Source: Chitinophaga polysaccharea
Lineage (GTDB): Bacteria; Bacteroidota; Bacteroidia; Chitinophagales; Chitinophagaceae
Assembly: GCF_007829335.1 (NCBI RefSeq)
Contig: NZ_VIWO01000005.1
Location: 124,001-188,000, forward strand
Reading direction: 5' to 3'
Length of the DNA: 64,000 nt
This document shows, in pieces, positions 9,854-18,848 of the stretch. Made by a program: the position numbers and the translations under genes. The stretch's first letter is position 1. Each line of letters begins with the position of its first letter. The notes beneath the pieces are model-generated. The model had not been told where the DNA came from. It saw nothing but the letters and a program-made list of their open reading frames with translations, and made no database searches.

Positions 9854-10567
9854 ATGTCTATGTCTGTTATCAAAGAACCCAAACCTTTACATCGTGTGTT
9901 TGAGCTGGAGCGACTTATTCTTTTCTGTGATATGGTGTTTGCCGTTGCTGTTGCGTTGCTGGTCATCGAAATCAAACTGCCCGTTCTTCCGGTTAAAATG
10001 CCTGTCGATCGTGACTATTGGGAATTAATGCGGCCTGCTGCCTATGAATTATTGGCTTTTGCAGTAAGTTTTATATTTATTGGTAATTTTTGGGTGCGGC
10101 ACCTGCAATTATGCCGGTTGCTCCAAAATTACAACGAAGGATTGATACACCGGCATCTTTTCTTTTTGTTTTTTATTGTGTTATTTCCGTTTTCTACCTC
10201 CGCGCTCCTGCATACCAGCAGTCATTTTATGCTGCCATTCTTTATTTACCTGTGTAACCTCACGGGATGCCTGGCGGCGTTGTTCTGGATCAGTTACTTT
10301 ATTTTCCAGAAAAACCCGGATTTAGCTATGGAGGGACATCATACAGAGAAAACATTGCTATACCAGCGCTTAAAATACGGGTTTCTTACCATGGCAACGG
10401 GTTTCACGGTGATTGCCATGACCTATTTCCTGTACCCCGACAATACGGCGTACCAACGTATCAGTTATATTGCCATTCCGGCGCTGGCTTTGTTTAACCA
10501 TTTCCGGTTAAAGATAAAAAAACGTAATACGCTTCGGTTGGTACATAAAACAGGACCACACAGCTGA
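9854..10567 (+). CDS. TMEM175 / DUF1211-like membrane protein
   Basis: About 237 residues from the ATG at 9854. The frame stays open back to an ATG at 9746, but that extension is basic and poorly family-like. The N-terminal segment ERLILFCDMVFAVAVALLVIEIKLP matches the TMEM175 signature region (R-x(3)-F-S/C-D in the first helix), followed by about five more hydrophobic segments. Family members are K+-selective channels in archaea, bacteria and lysosomes; conduction here is inferred only. The Ser of the usual FSD is Cys. The next gene follows 11 bp later and is probably cotranscribed. Confidence 0.72.
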   Translation: MSMSVIKEPKPLHRVFELERLILFCDMVFAVAVALLVIEIKLPVLPVKMPVDRDYWELMRPAAYELLAFAVSFIFIGNFWVRHLQLCRLLQNYNEGLIHRHLFFLFFIVLFPFSTSALLHTSSHFMLPFFIYLCNLTGCLAALFWISYFIFQKNPDLAMEGHHTEKTLLYQRLKYGFLTMATGFTVIAMTYFLYPDNTAYQRISYIAIPALALFNHFRLKIKKRNTLRLVHKTGPHS

Positions 10568-10578
10568 AAACATTGCCT

Positions 10579-11607
10579 ATGTTAACACTAGATAAGCGGG
10601 AAGCCCAGGTACTGCAGCGGGCCATCCATCAATGGGAGCAGGAACAGTTGCTCACCCCCGAGCAGGTAGGCCGGTTGCAACAAAGTTATAAGGTGGTGAA
10701 TACCGATTGGCAGACGCTCACCCTGTATATTTTTATTGCCGCCGTATCCTGTGCACTGATGGCCTTTGGGTCGCTGGTATTGGACGAGAAATGGATAGAG
10801 ATTATCCGGAAGAAATTTTCGATGACGGATGGGGTCATCGCCCTGCTGTTTGGTGCAGGCAGTATCTTCCTTTGTTACGAAGGCTGGCGGCGTAACCGAC
10901 ACCAGCCGTTGTTCTCCTTTAACCGGGAGCTTTTCTGGCTCCTCCCTGTACTCAGTATAGGCGTGAGCGTGGTATACCTGGGAAAGAGCCTGCAATACCT
11001 GGATGGCAATTATGGGGTTTTCTGGTTGCTGGCTACCGTTTGTTATGGCGTACTGGGCATTGCCCTGCGTTCACGGCTGATGTGGATTGCTACGTTGTTG
11101 TGCCTGGTGCCGGCTTATGTAAAGCTCACCTACTACCTGACCGGCGATGCGGCTTTTTTCCTGGGTATGAACCTGCCCTGCCGCATGGCTTTACTGGGCG
11201 TTTTGCTGATAGGAATGGCGTGGGGATTGCGTCAACTCAAGGTATATCCCCCTATCAAAAACATCAGCTGGACCGGCGGATGGTTGTTGTTCATCATTTC
11301 CGGTTGGTTGATTTCCATCTTTGGCAACTGCGGCACCTGGGAAGAATGGCAACAGCTACGGCAGATCCACCTGTTGCAGTGGGTGATTGTGTACAGTCTT
11401 CAATGTGTGGGCATGATATGGCTGGGTATCCGCGTAAAAGATGATTTGTTGCGTGACCTGGGCGTGACCTTTCTCCTCTTAGATCTATATACCCGTTATT
11501 TCGAATATCTCTGGGACCACACCAATAAGGGACTATTCTTTGGTATCCTGGCGCTTTCTTTCTGGTGGGTGGGGCGGCTGATCGAAAAGCGCATGAAGCG
11601 TAATTAA
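10579..11607 (+). CDS. DUF2157-type multi-pass membrane protein
   Basis: About 342 residues from ATG 10579; an in-frame TTG at 10573 would add two. The N-terminal soluble part (LDKREAQVLQRAIHQWEQ, then LTPEQVGRLQQSY) is the typical DUF2157 helical head. It is followed by about eight to ten hydrophobic segments from residue 45 on. The function of the family is unknown. It is likely coexpressed with the TMEM175-like gene upstream. Confidence 0.7.
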   Translation: MLTLDKREAQVLQRAIHQWEQEQLLTPEQVGRLQQSYKVVNTDWQTLTLYIFIAAVSCALMAFGSLVLDEKWIEIIRKKFSMTDGVIALLFGAGSIFLCYEGWRRNRHQPLFSFNRELFWLLPVLSIGVSVVYLGKSLQYLDGNYGVFWLLATVCYGVLGIALRSRLMWIATLLCLVPAYVKLTYYLTGDAAFFLGMNLPCRMALLGVLLIGMAWGLRQLKVYPPIKNISWTGGWLLFIISGWLISIFGNCGTWEEWQQLRQIHLLQWVIVYSLQCVGMIWLGIRVKDDLLRDLGVTFLLLDLYTRYFEYLWDHTNKGLFFGILALSFWWVGRLIEKRMKRN

Positions 11608-11611
11608 AATA

Positions 11612-11643
11612 GCCCCCGGATATTTTGTAAAAATGCCGGGGGC
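11612..11643. terminator. Bidirectional hairpin terminator
   Basis: GCCCCCGG (11612-11619) pairs perfectly with CCGGGGGC (11636-11643). The AT-rich loop can itself pair (ATTTT with AAAAT). It lies between the convergent stops at 11607 (plus) and 11651 (minus). Confidence 0.75.
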
Positions 11644-11650
11644 CGTTGAC

Positions 11651-12625
11651 TTATGCAGCGACGATTGCTTGCTGTTCCAGTCCATACCTGCCGGTATCCT
11701 TCACACTCCAGTCGAAATTGCCCACCATCCACGAGCGCAGGACGGCTACATACCGGAGCAATTCATAATCTGTTTCATCTCCTTTCAGGGGCAGCAGTTT
11801 TTCCAGGGCCACGAATATGGCTACTTCTTCATTGTGCATACGAGCGGCCTGGTCAACAGCTTCCTGCAGGGAAATCTGCCGCTGGTGTTGCAGTACCAGC
11901 ACGAGATTGTGTACATCGCCCTGCCGGGATTCCTTGGTGCAGGAGAAAAGGTCGTTCGACCAACAAACGACGTTATTGCAGGCCTGGATCATGCGTTGCA
12001 ACAGGGCTTGTTCCACTACCGGGCGGGGGAGATAGATTTTTTCGATGATTTCTATTGCTTCAATATCCGCCAGGAGTGCGCCGGTATAGGGACGCATGTG
12101 GATGTAATCATCCACGGAAGGTACCCTGCCTGCTTCCCGGTTTTCCGCTTCCCAGATGCAGGACATAAAGTAATCCTGCATACTGCGGATAAAGCGCATA
12201 CGCCAGGCGGGCGAGCTGATGGCGCGCATACGGTCCCATATGCTGCTAAGGCCGGCGGCCAGTGGTCCGCCACTAGCCAGGGTAACTGTCTGGTTGGTTT
12301 GCAGGATATCCATCAGGCCGGCCATCACGCTTTTCAGGTAGTCGGCTTTGCGGCCAACGGCTGCCTCATCGCATTGATCATCTAAAATAAAGAGCCAGGT
12401 GTTGAAATCAGCGATAATGCATAATTCATGCAGCGCCGCATCGGGGAAGGCTCTTCCCGCCAGCCATGCGAAACGCGCTTTCTCAAAGCGTTTCAGGGCC
12501 GTGGCCGAAGTAATAAGTCCGTGGGTTTGTACCCAGCTGGTAATGTGTTGCTGGGCTTCATTTACATGGTGGTTTACGCCCGAAGTAAAGGGATAACTGA
12601 TTGCTGGCATTTGAATGGTTGTCAT
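11651..12625 (-). CDS. Class I terpene synthase (sesquiterpene cyclase type)
   Basis: A 324-residue bacterial terpene cyclase with each diagnostic site in place: the Mg-binding DDQCD at 82-86, a pyrophosphate-sensor Arg at R178 (exactly 46 residues before the NSE triad), the NSE motif N224-D225-x-x-S228-x3-E232, and the C-terminal R313-Y314 pair. Family members ionise farnesyl or geranyl diphosphate in the cytosol and cyclise it to a volatile hydrocarbon or alcohol. The single-domain length fits a mono- or sesquiterpene synthase and excludes two-domain geosmin synthase. IPP isomerase lies 199 bp upstream on the same strand, which supports a shared isoprenoid role. The product cannot be predicted. 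Confidence 0.92.
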   Translation of the reverse strand: MTTIQMPAISYPFTSGVNHHVNEAQQHITSWVQTHGLITSATALKRFEKARFAWLAGRAFPDAALHELCIIADFNTWLFILDDQCDEAAVGRKADYLKSVMAGLMDILQTNQTVTLASGGPLAAGLSSIWDRMRAISSPAWRMRFIRSMQDYFMSCIWEAENREAGRVPSVDDYIHMRPYTGALLADIEAIEIIEKIYLPRPVVEQALLQRMIQACNNVVCWSNDLFSCTKESRQGDVHNLVLVLQHQRQISLQEAVDQAARMHNEEVAIFVALEKLLPLKGDETDYELLRYVAVLRSWMVGNFDWSVKDTGRYGLEQQAIVAA

Positions 12626-12824
12626 GAGAGTTGCGTTTAAATAGTGAATTAATAGAGGGTTGAAAACGACATAGGGACAGCCATATGGGTATATGGCATA
12701 ATATTGTTGTGACAGGCACGCAAAGGCAGGCCACGTAAAGCAGCAAAAGCAGGTAGGTGCGGTAATTTTATTTCCTTAAAACAATCCGGTTAACAGTAAA
12801 TTGGCATAGCTAAATAAAATTTTA

Positions 12825-13352
12825 TCAAACACTCGGGATCTTCATATGTTCCAATACCATAGGCAGTGCCTTATGGAACCAGGTAGTAAAGGTGTTCGGC
12901 TCGTTCTTTATTAATTCCAGGATCTGACCTGTGGGCAGGTAACGGTAGTCACATACTTCGGCAGCGTTGGGAGATATGTTGCCATTATAAACGCCCAGCA
13001 ATACGTGATCAAATTCGTGTTCGGTTAATCCATTATCAAATTCCGATTTATACGTAAAAGCGAAGATTTCATGCAATTCGCAATCGAAGCCCATCTCCTC
13101 CTGTAAACGGCGGTGCGCTGCAGCGGCGGTGGTTTCACCGGGAAACTGGTGACTGCAGCAGGCGTTGGTCCATAATCCTGCAGAATGGTACTTTTCCAGC
13201 GCCCTGCGCTGCAATAGCAGTTCTCCTGCATCATTTATAATAAATACAGAAAAAGCACGATGCAACACCCCTTTCTGGTGCGCTTCCATCTTCTCCATAG
13301 TACCGATAGCCTCATCTTTTTCGTTCACTAAAATTACGTCCGATGATTTCAT
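12825..13352 (-). CDS. idi: Isopentenyl-diphosphate delta-isomerase, type I
   Basis: A 175-residue Nudix-fold enzyme that interconverts IPP and DMAPP, the two C5 units for terpenes. The catalytic Cys66 is in WTNACCSH, and the metal ligands H25, H31 and H68 align with E. coli Idi H25, H32 and H69. The Nudix-like box is GETTAAAAHRRLQEEMGF, and the catalytic Glu region is EHEFDHVLLGVY. The usual Pro after SH is Gln69, a small deviation. A perfect -7 box lies just upstream. With the terpene synthase next in the direction of transcription, it may boost precursor supply for that enzyme. Confidence 0.93.
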   Translation of the reverse strand: MKSSDVILVNEKDEAIGTMEKMEAHQKGVLHRAFSVFIINDAGELLLQRRALEKYHSAGLWTNACCSHQFPGETTAAAAHRRLQEEMGFDCELHEIFAFTYKSEFDNGLTEHEFDHVLLGVYNGNISPNAAEVCDYRYLPTGQILELIKNEPNTFTTWFHKALPMVLEHMKIPSV

Positions 13353-13360
13353 AGTATTAA

Positions 13361-13368
13361 CAAAGATA
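13361..13368 (-). promoter_or_regulatory. -7 promoter box for idi
   Basis: The minus strand reads TATCTTTG, a full match to the Bacteroidota -7 consensus TAnnTTTG. It ends 8 bp before the idi ATG, so the transcript would have almost no leader. No clear -33 TTTG was found at the usual spacing. Confidence 0.5.
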
Positions 13369-13530
13369 TTTTAATTAAGCTTTTGGCAGACGGAAAATAG
13401 GATGAACTGGCAAAAAACAATGCTTCATACAAATTTTACTGGTTGAATGGTTAACAATAAATACTTTAACGGTTATTCAGCTAATATAATATAAAATTTC
13501 CGGATTTTTGCGCTATTAACAGCAACGATT

Positions 13531-14004
13531 ATGGCAGAAGACTTACATGTTGTACAGGGAAACAAAGAAGAACAATACCGCTCCCTGATCCCGCAAATCA
13601 AGGGATTACTCGACGGGGAACCTGACCTGGTGGCCAACCTGGCCAATGTAGCAGCAGCTTTGAAAGAGCAGTTCGGCTGGTTTTGGGTAGGTTTTTATCT
13701 CGTTAAAGGAGAAGAATTAGTACTAGGCCCCTTCCAGGGACCGATAGCGTGTACTCGTATCCGTAAGAACAAAGGCGTATGTGGCACCAGCTGGGCGCAA
13801 GCTACCACCCTGATTGTGCCTGATGTGGAAGCCTTCCCGGGACATATTGCCTGCAGCAGCTTATCCAAATCAGAAATCGTAGTACCACTGATCCGCAACA
13901 ACGAAGTAAAAGCAGTATTGGACGTAGATAGCGAATCCTTATCTTATTTTGATGAAACAGATCAGCGATACCTCGAAGAAATTGTGGCACTGATTGTGAT
14001 ATAA
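13531..14004 (+). CDS. msrC: Free methionine-(R)-sulfoxide reductase (GAF domain)
   Basis: A 157-residue single GAF-domain protein. The family hallmarks are LGPFQGPIAC, GVCGTSW and FPGHIACSS...SEIVVP. C74, C84 and C108 keep the exact spacing of E. coli fRMsr C84, C94 and C118; the last is the catalytic Cys and the first two resolve the disulfide. It reduces free Met-R-sulfoxide in the cytosol using thioredoxin and so serves in oxidative-stress repair. The phosphatase gene follows after 37 bp on the same strand. Confidence 0.92.
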   Translation: MAEDLHVVQGNKEEQYRSLIPQIKGLLDGEPDLVANLANVAAALKEQFGWFWVGFYLVKGEELVLGPFQGPIACTRIRKNKGVCGTSWAQATTLIVPDVEAFPGHIACSSLSKSEIVVPLIRNNEVKAVLDVDSESLSYFDETDQRYLEEIVALIVI

Positions 14005-14041
14005 GAGAGCGAAAAATTACTTCATCGCTTTAAAGACAAGT

Positions 14042-14782
14042 ATGCTTTTTTTCCGAAAACGAAATACCGATCCGATAGTGCCTGCACAGCTGCTGGCATT
14101 TATGGGGACAGATATACATTCACATCTCATTCCGGGTATTGATGACGGAGTGCCGGATGTGGCTACAGCAATGGAGTTTATAGAACATTTACAACATATG
14201 GGGATTCAGAAAATTGTGACCACCCCACATATTATGATGGACCGTTATCCCAACTCCGCTGCTACCATTGCGGCACCCTACCAGGACGTAGTGGAAGCGC
14301 TGGCCCGGAAAAACAATATGATTTCCTTTCATTATGCAGCAGAGTACTATATGGATGAGGAGTTTGAAACACTGCTCCAACGGCCCCTGCTGACGCTGTC
14401 TGGCAATAAAGTACTGGTAGAAATTTCTTTCATCTCCCCTCCTTTGCAGCTGGCACAGTGGTTATTTGATATACAGGCCGCCGGGTATCAGCCGGTACTC
14501 GCGCATCCGGAAAGATATGCCTATTATCATGCTGACATCGCAAAATACGAGCAACTGAAAAAACAAGGCTGCCTGCTTCAGCTTAACCTGCTGTCGCTGA
14601 CCGGGTATTATGGCAAGCATGTGCAACAAGCGGCGGAAAAGCTGATGGCAGCCGGTTTACCTGATCTTATTGGTACGGATCTGCACCATGAGAAACATCT
14701 TCATGCCATTGCCGGCATCGCTAAAAATAACAAGCTACGGAAGTTACTGGATACTTATCCTTTCGGAAACGCTACCTTATAA
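14042..14782 (+). CDS. PHP-type protein-tyrosine phosphatase (CpsB/YwqE-like)
   Basis: A 246-residue PHP-superfamily metallo-phosphatase. Metal-binding motifs are D24-I-H26-S-H28, TTPHIMMDRYPN, AHPERYAYY and the late GTDLHHEKHL. CpsB/YwqE enzymes dephosphorylate the tyrosine-rich tail of Wzc-type kinases and so control capsule length. A Wzc kinase with a tyrosine-rich tail lies in the exopolysaccharide operon 22 kb away; that they are partners is inferred. The 3' end overlaps by 11 bp the convergent gene that ends at 14772. Confidence 0.88.
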   Translation: MLFFRKRNTDPIVPAQLLAFMGTDIHSHLIPGIDDGVPDVATAMEFIEHLQHMGIQKIVTTPHIMMDRYPNSAATIAAPYQDVVEALARKNNMISFHYAAEYYMDEEFETLLQRPLLTLSGNKVLVEISFISPPLQLAQWLFDIQAAGYQPVLAHPERYAYYHADIAKYEQLKKQGCLLQLNLLSLTGYYGKHVQQAAEKLMAAGLPDLIGTDLHHEKHLHAIAGIAKNNKLRKLLDTYPFGNATL

Positions 14783-16349
14783 GCGTTACTGTTCCGGTTT
14801 GTTTACGTGCCTGCTGCTTACTATCGGTATACAATAACATCCATACATAACTTCCTCCCGGTAACGGATTACCTTTTAATGTGCCGTCCCACACCCCTTC
14901 CGGATCATTGGTGCTAAACACTGTCTGGCCCCATCGGCTGTATACCTCCAACCGGTAATCATGTACATCGTCGTGTACCTTTGCACGAAACAGGTCATTT
15001 AACCCGTCGCCATTGGGCGTAAATGCAGTGGGTACAAACACGGCACATTCGCGGTTATTGCGGATAATGTCTGCCTGCCCATCTGTTTCACAATCATGTG
15101 CGTCTTTGATCCTGAAATGGAAATTGCCGGCATCCAATCCCGACCAGCTGCTATCCGGCTGCCAAAGCCCGTTATCGAGGCTGTAGGTATAGGGAAGCGT
15201 ACCACCGGTAACATCCAGCGATATCTTCCCGTCGAAGGTGGTAGCACAACTGATATCTTTCTTGCGTACTCCTGCAATCGCCAGCGCGGCAGGTTCCACT
15301 ACGGCAATATTGTCAATCTGTTCCGCGCAGTTTTCTTCATCTTTTATCCGGATGCTGTAATTACCGGGAGATAGTTTTTCGAAAGAAGCGGTGTAGGTGC
15401 CGGTGGTGCTACCATTGATATAATAGCGGTAAGGTGGCGTACCACCTGTGGTTTCCAGTGCAATGGTATTGTTGTTCTGGCCATAACAGCGGGAGGGTGT
15501 TACCGTGATCTTGCTTTTCACCTCCCAGCCTATAATGGTAAAGTGCTGGGTAACGCTCACGCCATTGGGATGTGTTACCGTGACGTCGTAATCGCCGGGC
15601 TCCAAACCGGTGATATGCGAAGTGGTTTCACCTGCACGGCTCCAGCGGATAGTACAGGTGGCAGATACGCCTGTGATAATAACGCTGGCCTCCCCGGTAT
15701 GTTCCCCTTTACAGGTATTTTTCAGCGACAGCGCGAGCTGAGGTGTTTCCAGCAAGGCAGCCGACAGGTTGTCCATCAGCACAGCAGAACCATATATACT
15801 TTTGTCACAGGGAATCGTGGCATCCGCCATAAAGATGATAAACTTATAACTACGGGAGGGATGGAAAGTAAAGGAGTATCGCTTCCAGTTAGTATGTGTA
15901 AATGCGCCTGAGCTCCATAATCTTTCTGCTGTATCAGTGGGGGAACTACCGCCATATACTGTCAGATTACCATAACAGGTAAGCGAAGAATATTTGATGG
16001 CATAAGCCAGGTCTAGCGCTATTGTATAGGTTTTGCCGCCGATCAGCGATACCTCCTGGCTGATGGCCTCCAGGTAGGTAGGACCACTGTGCATGCCTAC
16101 GTAGGTGGCGCCGTTGGAAGGCGGTAGACTAATATCGAATGTACCCGGTTGCGTATCCGGTGTTTTTGTTGGTTTCCAGTAATCGGGGACATTATTCTGC
16201 CCCGGAGTTCCTTCCAGGGAAGGATTTTTCAGTAAAATATCCTGTGCGATAACGGGATGCAAGGCACTTATGATACAAAACAATACTGCTGTAAGGTGTT
16301 TACATACACCGGACAAAGCATCGGAATATTTCAGCAGCAGTGGTGTCAT
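14772..16349 (-). CDS. Secreted SprB-repeat protein with type IX (type B) sorting domain
   Basis: 525 residues. A signal peptide ends near AVLFCIISALHPVIAQ. An N-terminal jelly-roll part of about 180 residues follows (SLEGTPGQNNVPDYWKPTKT), resembling carbohydrate-binding modules. Three SprB-like repeats come next, with the GGTPPYRYYING and GGTLPYTYSLDNG signatures. The C-terminal gliding-motility-associated domain (VPTAFTPNGDGLNDLF ... RWGQTVFS ... WDGTLKGNPLPGGSYVW) directs export by the type IX system and surface attachment. The role is probably adhesion or glycan binding at the cell surface. It lies between the phosphatase and the exopolysaccharide operon on the minus strand, 95 bp after the last operon gene. 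Confidence 0.9.
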   Translation of the reverse strand: MTPLLLKYSDALSGVCKHLTAVLFCIISALHPVIAQDILLKNPSLEGTPGQNNVPDYWKPTKTPDTQPGTFDISLPPSNGATYVGMHSGPTYLEAISQEVSLIGGKTYTIALDLAYAIKYSSLTCYGNLTVYGGSSPTDTAERLWSSGAFTHTNWKRYSFTFHPSRSYKFIIFMADATIPCDKSIYGSAVLMDNLSAALLETPQLALSLKNTCKGEHTGEASVIITGVSATCTIRWSRAGETTSHITGLEPGDYDVTVTHPNGVSVTQHFTIIGWEVKSKITVTPSRCYGQNNNTIALETTGGTPPYRYYINGSTTGTYTASFEKLSPGNYSIRIKDEENCAEQIDNIAVVEPAALAIAGVRKKDISCATTFDGKISLDVTGGTLPYTYSLDNGLWQPDSSWSGLDAGNFHFRIKDAHDCETDGQADIIRNNRECAVFVPTAFTPNGDGLNDLFRAKVHDDVHDYRLEVYSRWGQTVFSTNDPEGVWDGTLKGNPLPGGSYVWMLLYTDSKQQARKQTGTVTLIR

Positions 16350-16384
16350 CGTTGTTCGGGTTTATAGGGTGGGATAACGGGAGA

Positions 16385-16433
16385 AGGTTACACCTATTTT
16401 ATTTTCTTATTGGAACTAAAACAAGTGTAACCT
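16385..16433. repeat. 9-bp inverted repeat with 31-bp spacer after the exopolysaccharide operon
   Basis: AGGTTACAC (16385-16393) is the exact reverse complement of GTGTAACCT (16425-16433). The pair fills most of the 95-bp gap between the aminotransferase stop and the start of the secreted SprB-repeat protein. It could be a weak terminator or a regulator site; no U-run follows on the minus strand. Confidence 0.4.
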
Positions 16434-16444
16434 CTTGTATCCAT

Positions 16445-17620
16445 TTAGTCTTGTGACTGATACGTACGGGAAGCATTTACTTTTGCTGCTGTAAACAATC
16501 CCCTGATTGCATCCGTAACACGCCACAGATCGGCCGGAGTAAGATTGGACCCACTTGGCAGACATAGGCCGTTATCAAACAGCTTTTCAGAAACGCCGTT
16601 TACATAGGCCGGCATTTTTTCAAAAACGGGTTGCATATGCATGGGTTTCCAGAGTGGTCTTGATTCAATATTTTCTCTCTCCAACGCCAGGCGTATGGTT
16701 TCACGGGTAACACCGTTGCTCTGCGCCGGGTTTACCAGGATAGTGGAGAGCCAGCGATTGCTAAAGAAACCTACGGGCTCTGATACAAAAGTAACGCCTG
16801 GCAAATCGGATAACTGCGCCACGTAATGCCGGTAGTTTGCCCTGCGCTGCGCCACCCTTTCTTCCAGCACCAGCATCTGTCCACGGCCAATACCAGCGCA
16901 AACATTGCTCATACGGTAGTTGTAGCCAATATGGCTATGCTGATAGTGCGGAGCGGCATCGCGTGCCTGGGTGGCCAGGAAGCGGGAATGACTGATCAGC
17001 GCTTCTTCGTTACTTATCAGTGCACCTCCTCCACTGGTAGTAATGATTTTATTGCCATTGAAACTGAGAATACCCAGTTTACCGATGCTGCCACAGGCTT
17101 GTTCCCGGTACCAGGAACCCAGGGCTTCCGCCGCATCTTCAATAACGGGAATCTCGTAACGGTTGGCGATCGCCATAATCTCATTCATTTGTGCCGGCAT
17201 GCCGTACAAATGAACCGGTATAATTGCCTTGGGCTTTTTGCCATTTTCGATGCGATCTATTACCGCCTGTTCCAGCAATACAGGATCCATATTCCAGGTA
17301 GACGTTTCACTGTCTACAAAAACGGGCGTGGCGCCCAGGTAGGCTATTGGATTGGCGGAAGCAGAGAAGGTCATGCTCTGGCAGATCACTTCGTCACCCG
17401 GCCCTACCCCCACTGCGATCAATGCCAGGTGCAGGGCTGCTGTACCTGACGACAATGCCGCCACATGAGCAGCACCGGTGTAAGTTGACAAATCTCTTTC
17501 AAAGCCATCCACATGAGGTCCTAATGGCGCAATCCAGTTAGTATCAAATGCGTCTTTTATGAATTCTAACTCCTTTGTTCCCATATGTGGGGAGGATAAC
17601 CATATTTTCTTATTCATCAT
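16445..17620 (-). CDS. DegT/DnrJ/EryC1/StrS aminotransferase (PglE-like)
   Basis: A 391-residue PLP-dependent sugar aminotransferase. The PLP-lysine region is LGILSFNGNKIITTSGGGAL, with the usual substrate-binding VIEDAAEALGS before it. In this family the enzyme aminates C4 of UDP-4-keto-6-deoxy-GlcNAc. Its position right after a PglD-like acetyltransferase and a PglC-like phosphosugar transferase makes it most likely the bacillosamine-type (PglE) transaminase. It is the last gene of the 26-kb operon. Two adjacent ATGs give equivalent starts. Confidence 0.88.
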   Translation of the reverse strand: MMNKKIWLSSPHMGTKELEFIKDAFDTNWIAPLGPHVDGFERDLSTYTGAAHVAALSSGTAALHLALIAVGVGPGDEVICQSMTFSASANPIAYLGATPVFVDSETSTWNMDPVLLEQAVIDRIENGKKPKAIIPVHLYGMPAQMNEIMAIANRYEIPVIEDAAEALGSWYREQACGSIGKLGILSFNGNKIITTSGGGALISNEEALISHSRFLATQARDAAPHYQHSHIGYNYRMSNVCAGIGRGQMLVLEERVAQRRANYRHYVAQLSDLPGVTFVSEPVGFFSNRWLSTILVNPAQSNGVTRETIRLALERENIESRPLWKPMHMQPVFEKMPAYVNGVSEKLFDNGLCLPSGSNLTPADLWRVTDAIRGLFTAAKVNASRTYQSQD

Positions 17621-17635
17621 GGTAATTTTTTAAGT

Positions 17636-18217
17636 TTATCTTTTACGTGCAGGGTTTCCTACTGCTACGCTATGATCTGGAATGTCTTTAGTAACAACGG
17701 CGCCTGCGCCGATAACGGCCCATTTGCCAATAGTAATACCGGGAATTACCACGGCGCCTGCACCGACGTGGGCACCCTCTCCTACTTTTACATTGCCACA
17801 TAGTGCGGCGTTAGGAGAAATATGCACAAAATCTTCCAGCACGCAATCGTGGTCAACCGAAGCGTTGGTATTAATAATGCAGTGCCTTCCAATCAGCACA
17901 TCCGCGTTGACAGTAGCACCTGCCATCACCACTGTTCCTTCAGCAATCATTGCAGACGGAGAGATATTCGCTCTTTCATGCAGTGCAGTACCAAAAGGAA
18001 CAGCTAGTTGCTCCGCGATATTTTTCCGGACAGCATTTTTTCCAATGGCTATAATGATCGCTGCAACGGGCATTTCAGGCGAATAAGTTATCACCGGGTA
18101 TTGCCAAACCTGCTTTATATCAGGATTGCCGTCAAATAACGCCTCCACAGGAATCTTCCTGGATTGCAGTATTTCGATAATCACTTTTGCATGCCCACCG
18201 GCGCCAAATAAATACAT
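17636..18217 (-). CDS. Sugar O/N-acetyltransferase with left-handed beta helix (PglD-like)
   Basis: 193 residues. A short N-terminal Rossmann-like UDP-sugar domain (MYLFGAGGHAKVIIEIL) precedes a left-handed beta-helix of hexapeptide repeats. The signature SVDHDCVLEDFVHISPNA contains the catalytic His of Campylobacter PglD (the H of HDC). PglD transfers acetyl from acetyl-CoA to UDP-4-amino-4,6-dideoxy-GlcNAc, giving UDP-diacetylbacillosamine. Both neighbours fit that step. It is cytosolic. Confidence 0.88.
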   Translation of the reverse strand: MYLFGAGGHAKVIIEILQSRKIPVEALFDGNPDIKQVWQYPVITYSPEMPVAAIIIAIGKNAVRKNIAEQLAVPFGTALHERANISPSAMIAEGTVVMAGATVNADVLIGRHCIINTNASVDHDCVLEDFVHISPNAALCGNVKVGEGAHVGAGAVVIPGITIGKWAVIGAGAVVTKDIPDHSVAVGNPARKR

Positions 18218-18236
18218 ACCTTATTATTTAATGCTG

Positions 18237-18848
18237 TCATCCATTTCCCATAAAACGCTCCATGGTAGCAACGCCTGCCGCATTGATCCCTTCCGACTTC
18301 ACCACTTTCTGTATCGTCATCCGGATTATCTTCAGGTCCAGGGCAACACTGATATTGTTTACGTACCATACGTCATAGGCAAACTTCTGTTCCCAGCTGA
18401 TGGCGTTACGGCCATTCACCTGCGCCCAGCCGGTAATACCGGGCCGTACTTCATGACGGCGATGCTGCGTATCGTTGTACAACGGGAGATAATCTACCAG
18501 TAAAGGACGGGGACCGACCAGGCTCATATCTCCTTTTAATACATTGATCAGCTGGGGAATTTCATCCAGCGATGTTTTCCTGACGAATTTCCCCACTGGT
18601 GTCAGTCTCACTTCATCCGGCAGTAACCGGCCATTTGCATCCTTCCGGTCGTTCATCGTTTTGAACTTAATGACGCGGAATATCCGTCCATTTTTTCCCG
18701 GGCGGGGCTGCAAAAAGAAGGGACGGCCATTGTTAGCAATGGCCAATAGCAGTACCAGTACCAACATCACGGGCGACAATATCACCAATGCCACCAGTGC
18801 TGCCGTAATATCCATCAGCGGTTTAAACAGGTTCCTGTACCAGTGCAT
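18237..18848 (-). CDS. Short-form polyprenyl-phosphate sugar-1-phosphate transferase (PglC-like)
   Basis: 203 residues, the size of the minimal monotopic phosphoglycosyl transferases. An N-terminal re-entrant hydrophobic helix (DITAALVALVILSPVMLVLVLLLA) is followed by family motifs: KFKTMND, RKTSLDEIPQLINVLKGDMSLVGPRPLL and RHEVRPGITGWAQVNGRNA. The D-E pair in SLDEIPQ is catalytic in PglC. It would load the first sugar phosphate onto undecaprenyl phosphate, starting the repeat unit. It overlaps the upstream glycosyltransferase by 26 bp. Confidence 0.92.
   Translation of the reverse strand: MHWYRNLFKPLMDITAALVALVILSPVMLVLVLLLAIANNGRPFFLQPRPGKNGRIFRVIKFKTMNDRKDANGRLLPDEVRLTPVGKFVRKTSLDEIPQLINVLKGDMSLVGPRPLLVDYLPLYNDTQHRRHEVRPGITGWAQVNGRNAISWEQKFAYDVWYVNNISVALDLKIIRMTIQKVVKSEGINAAGVATMERFMGNG

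Noticed and set aside
11651..12625. Geosmin synthase
   Set aside because: Geosmin synthase has two cyclase domains and about 720 residues; this protein has one domain of 324 residues.
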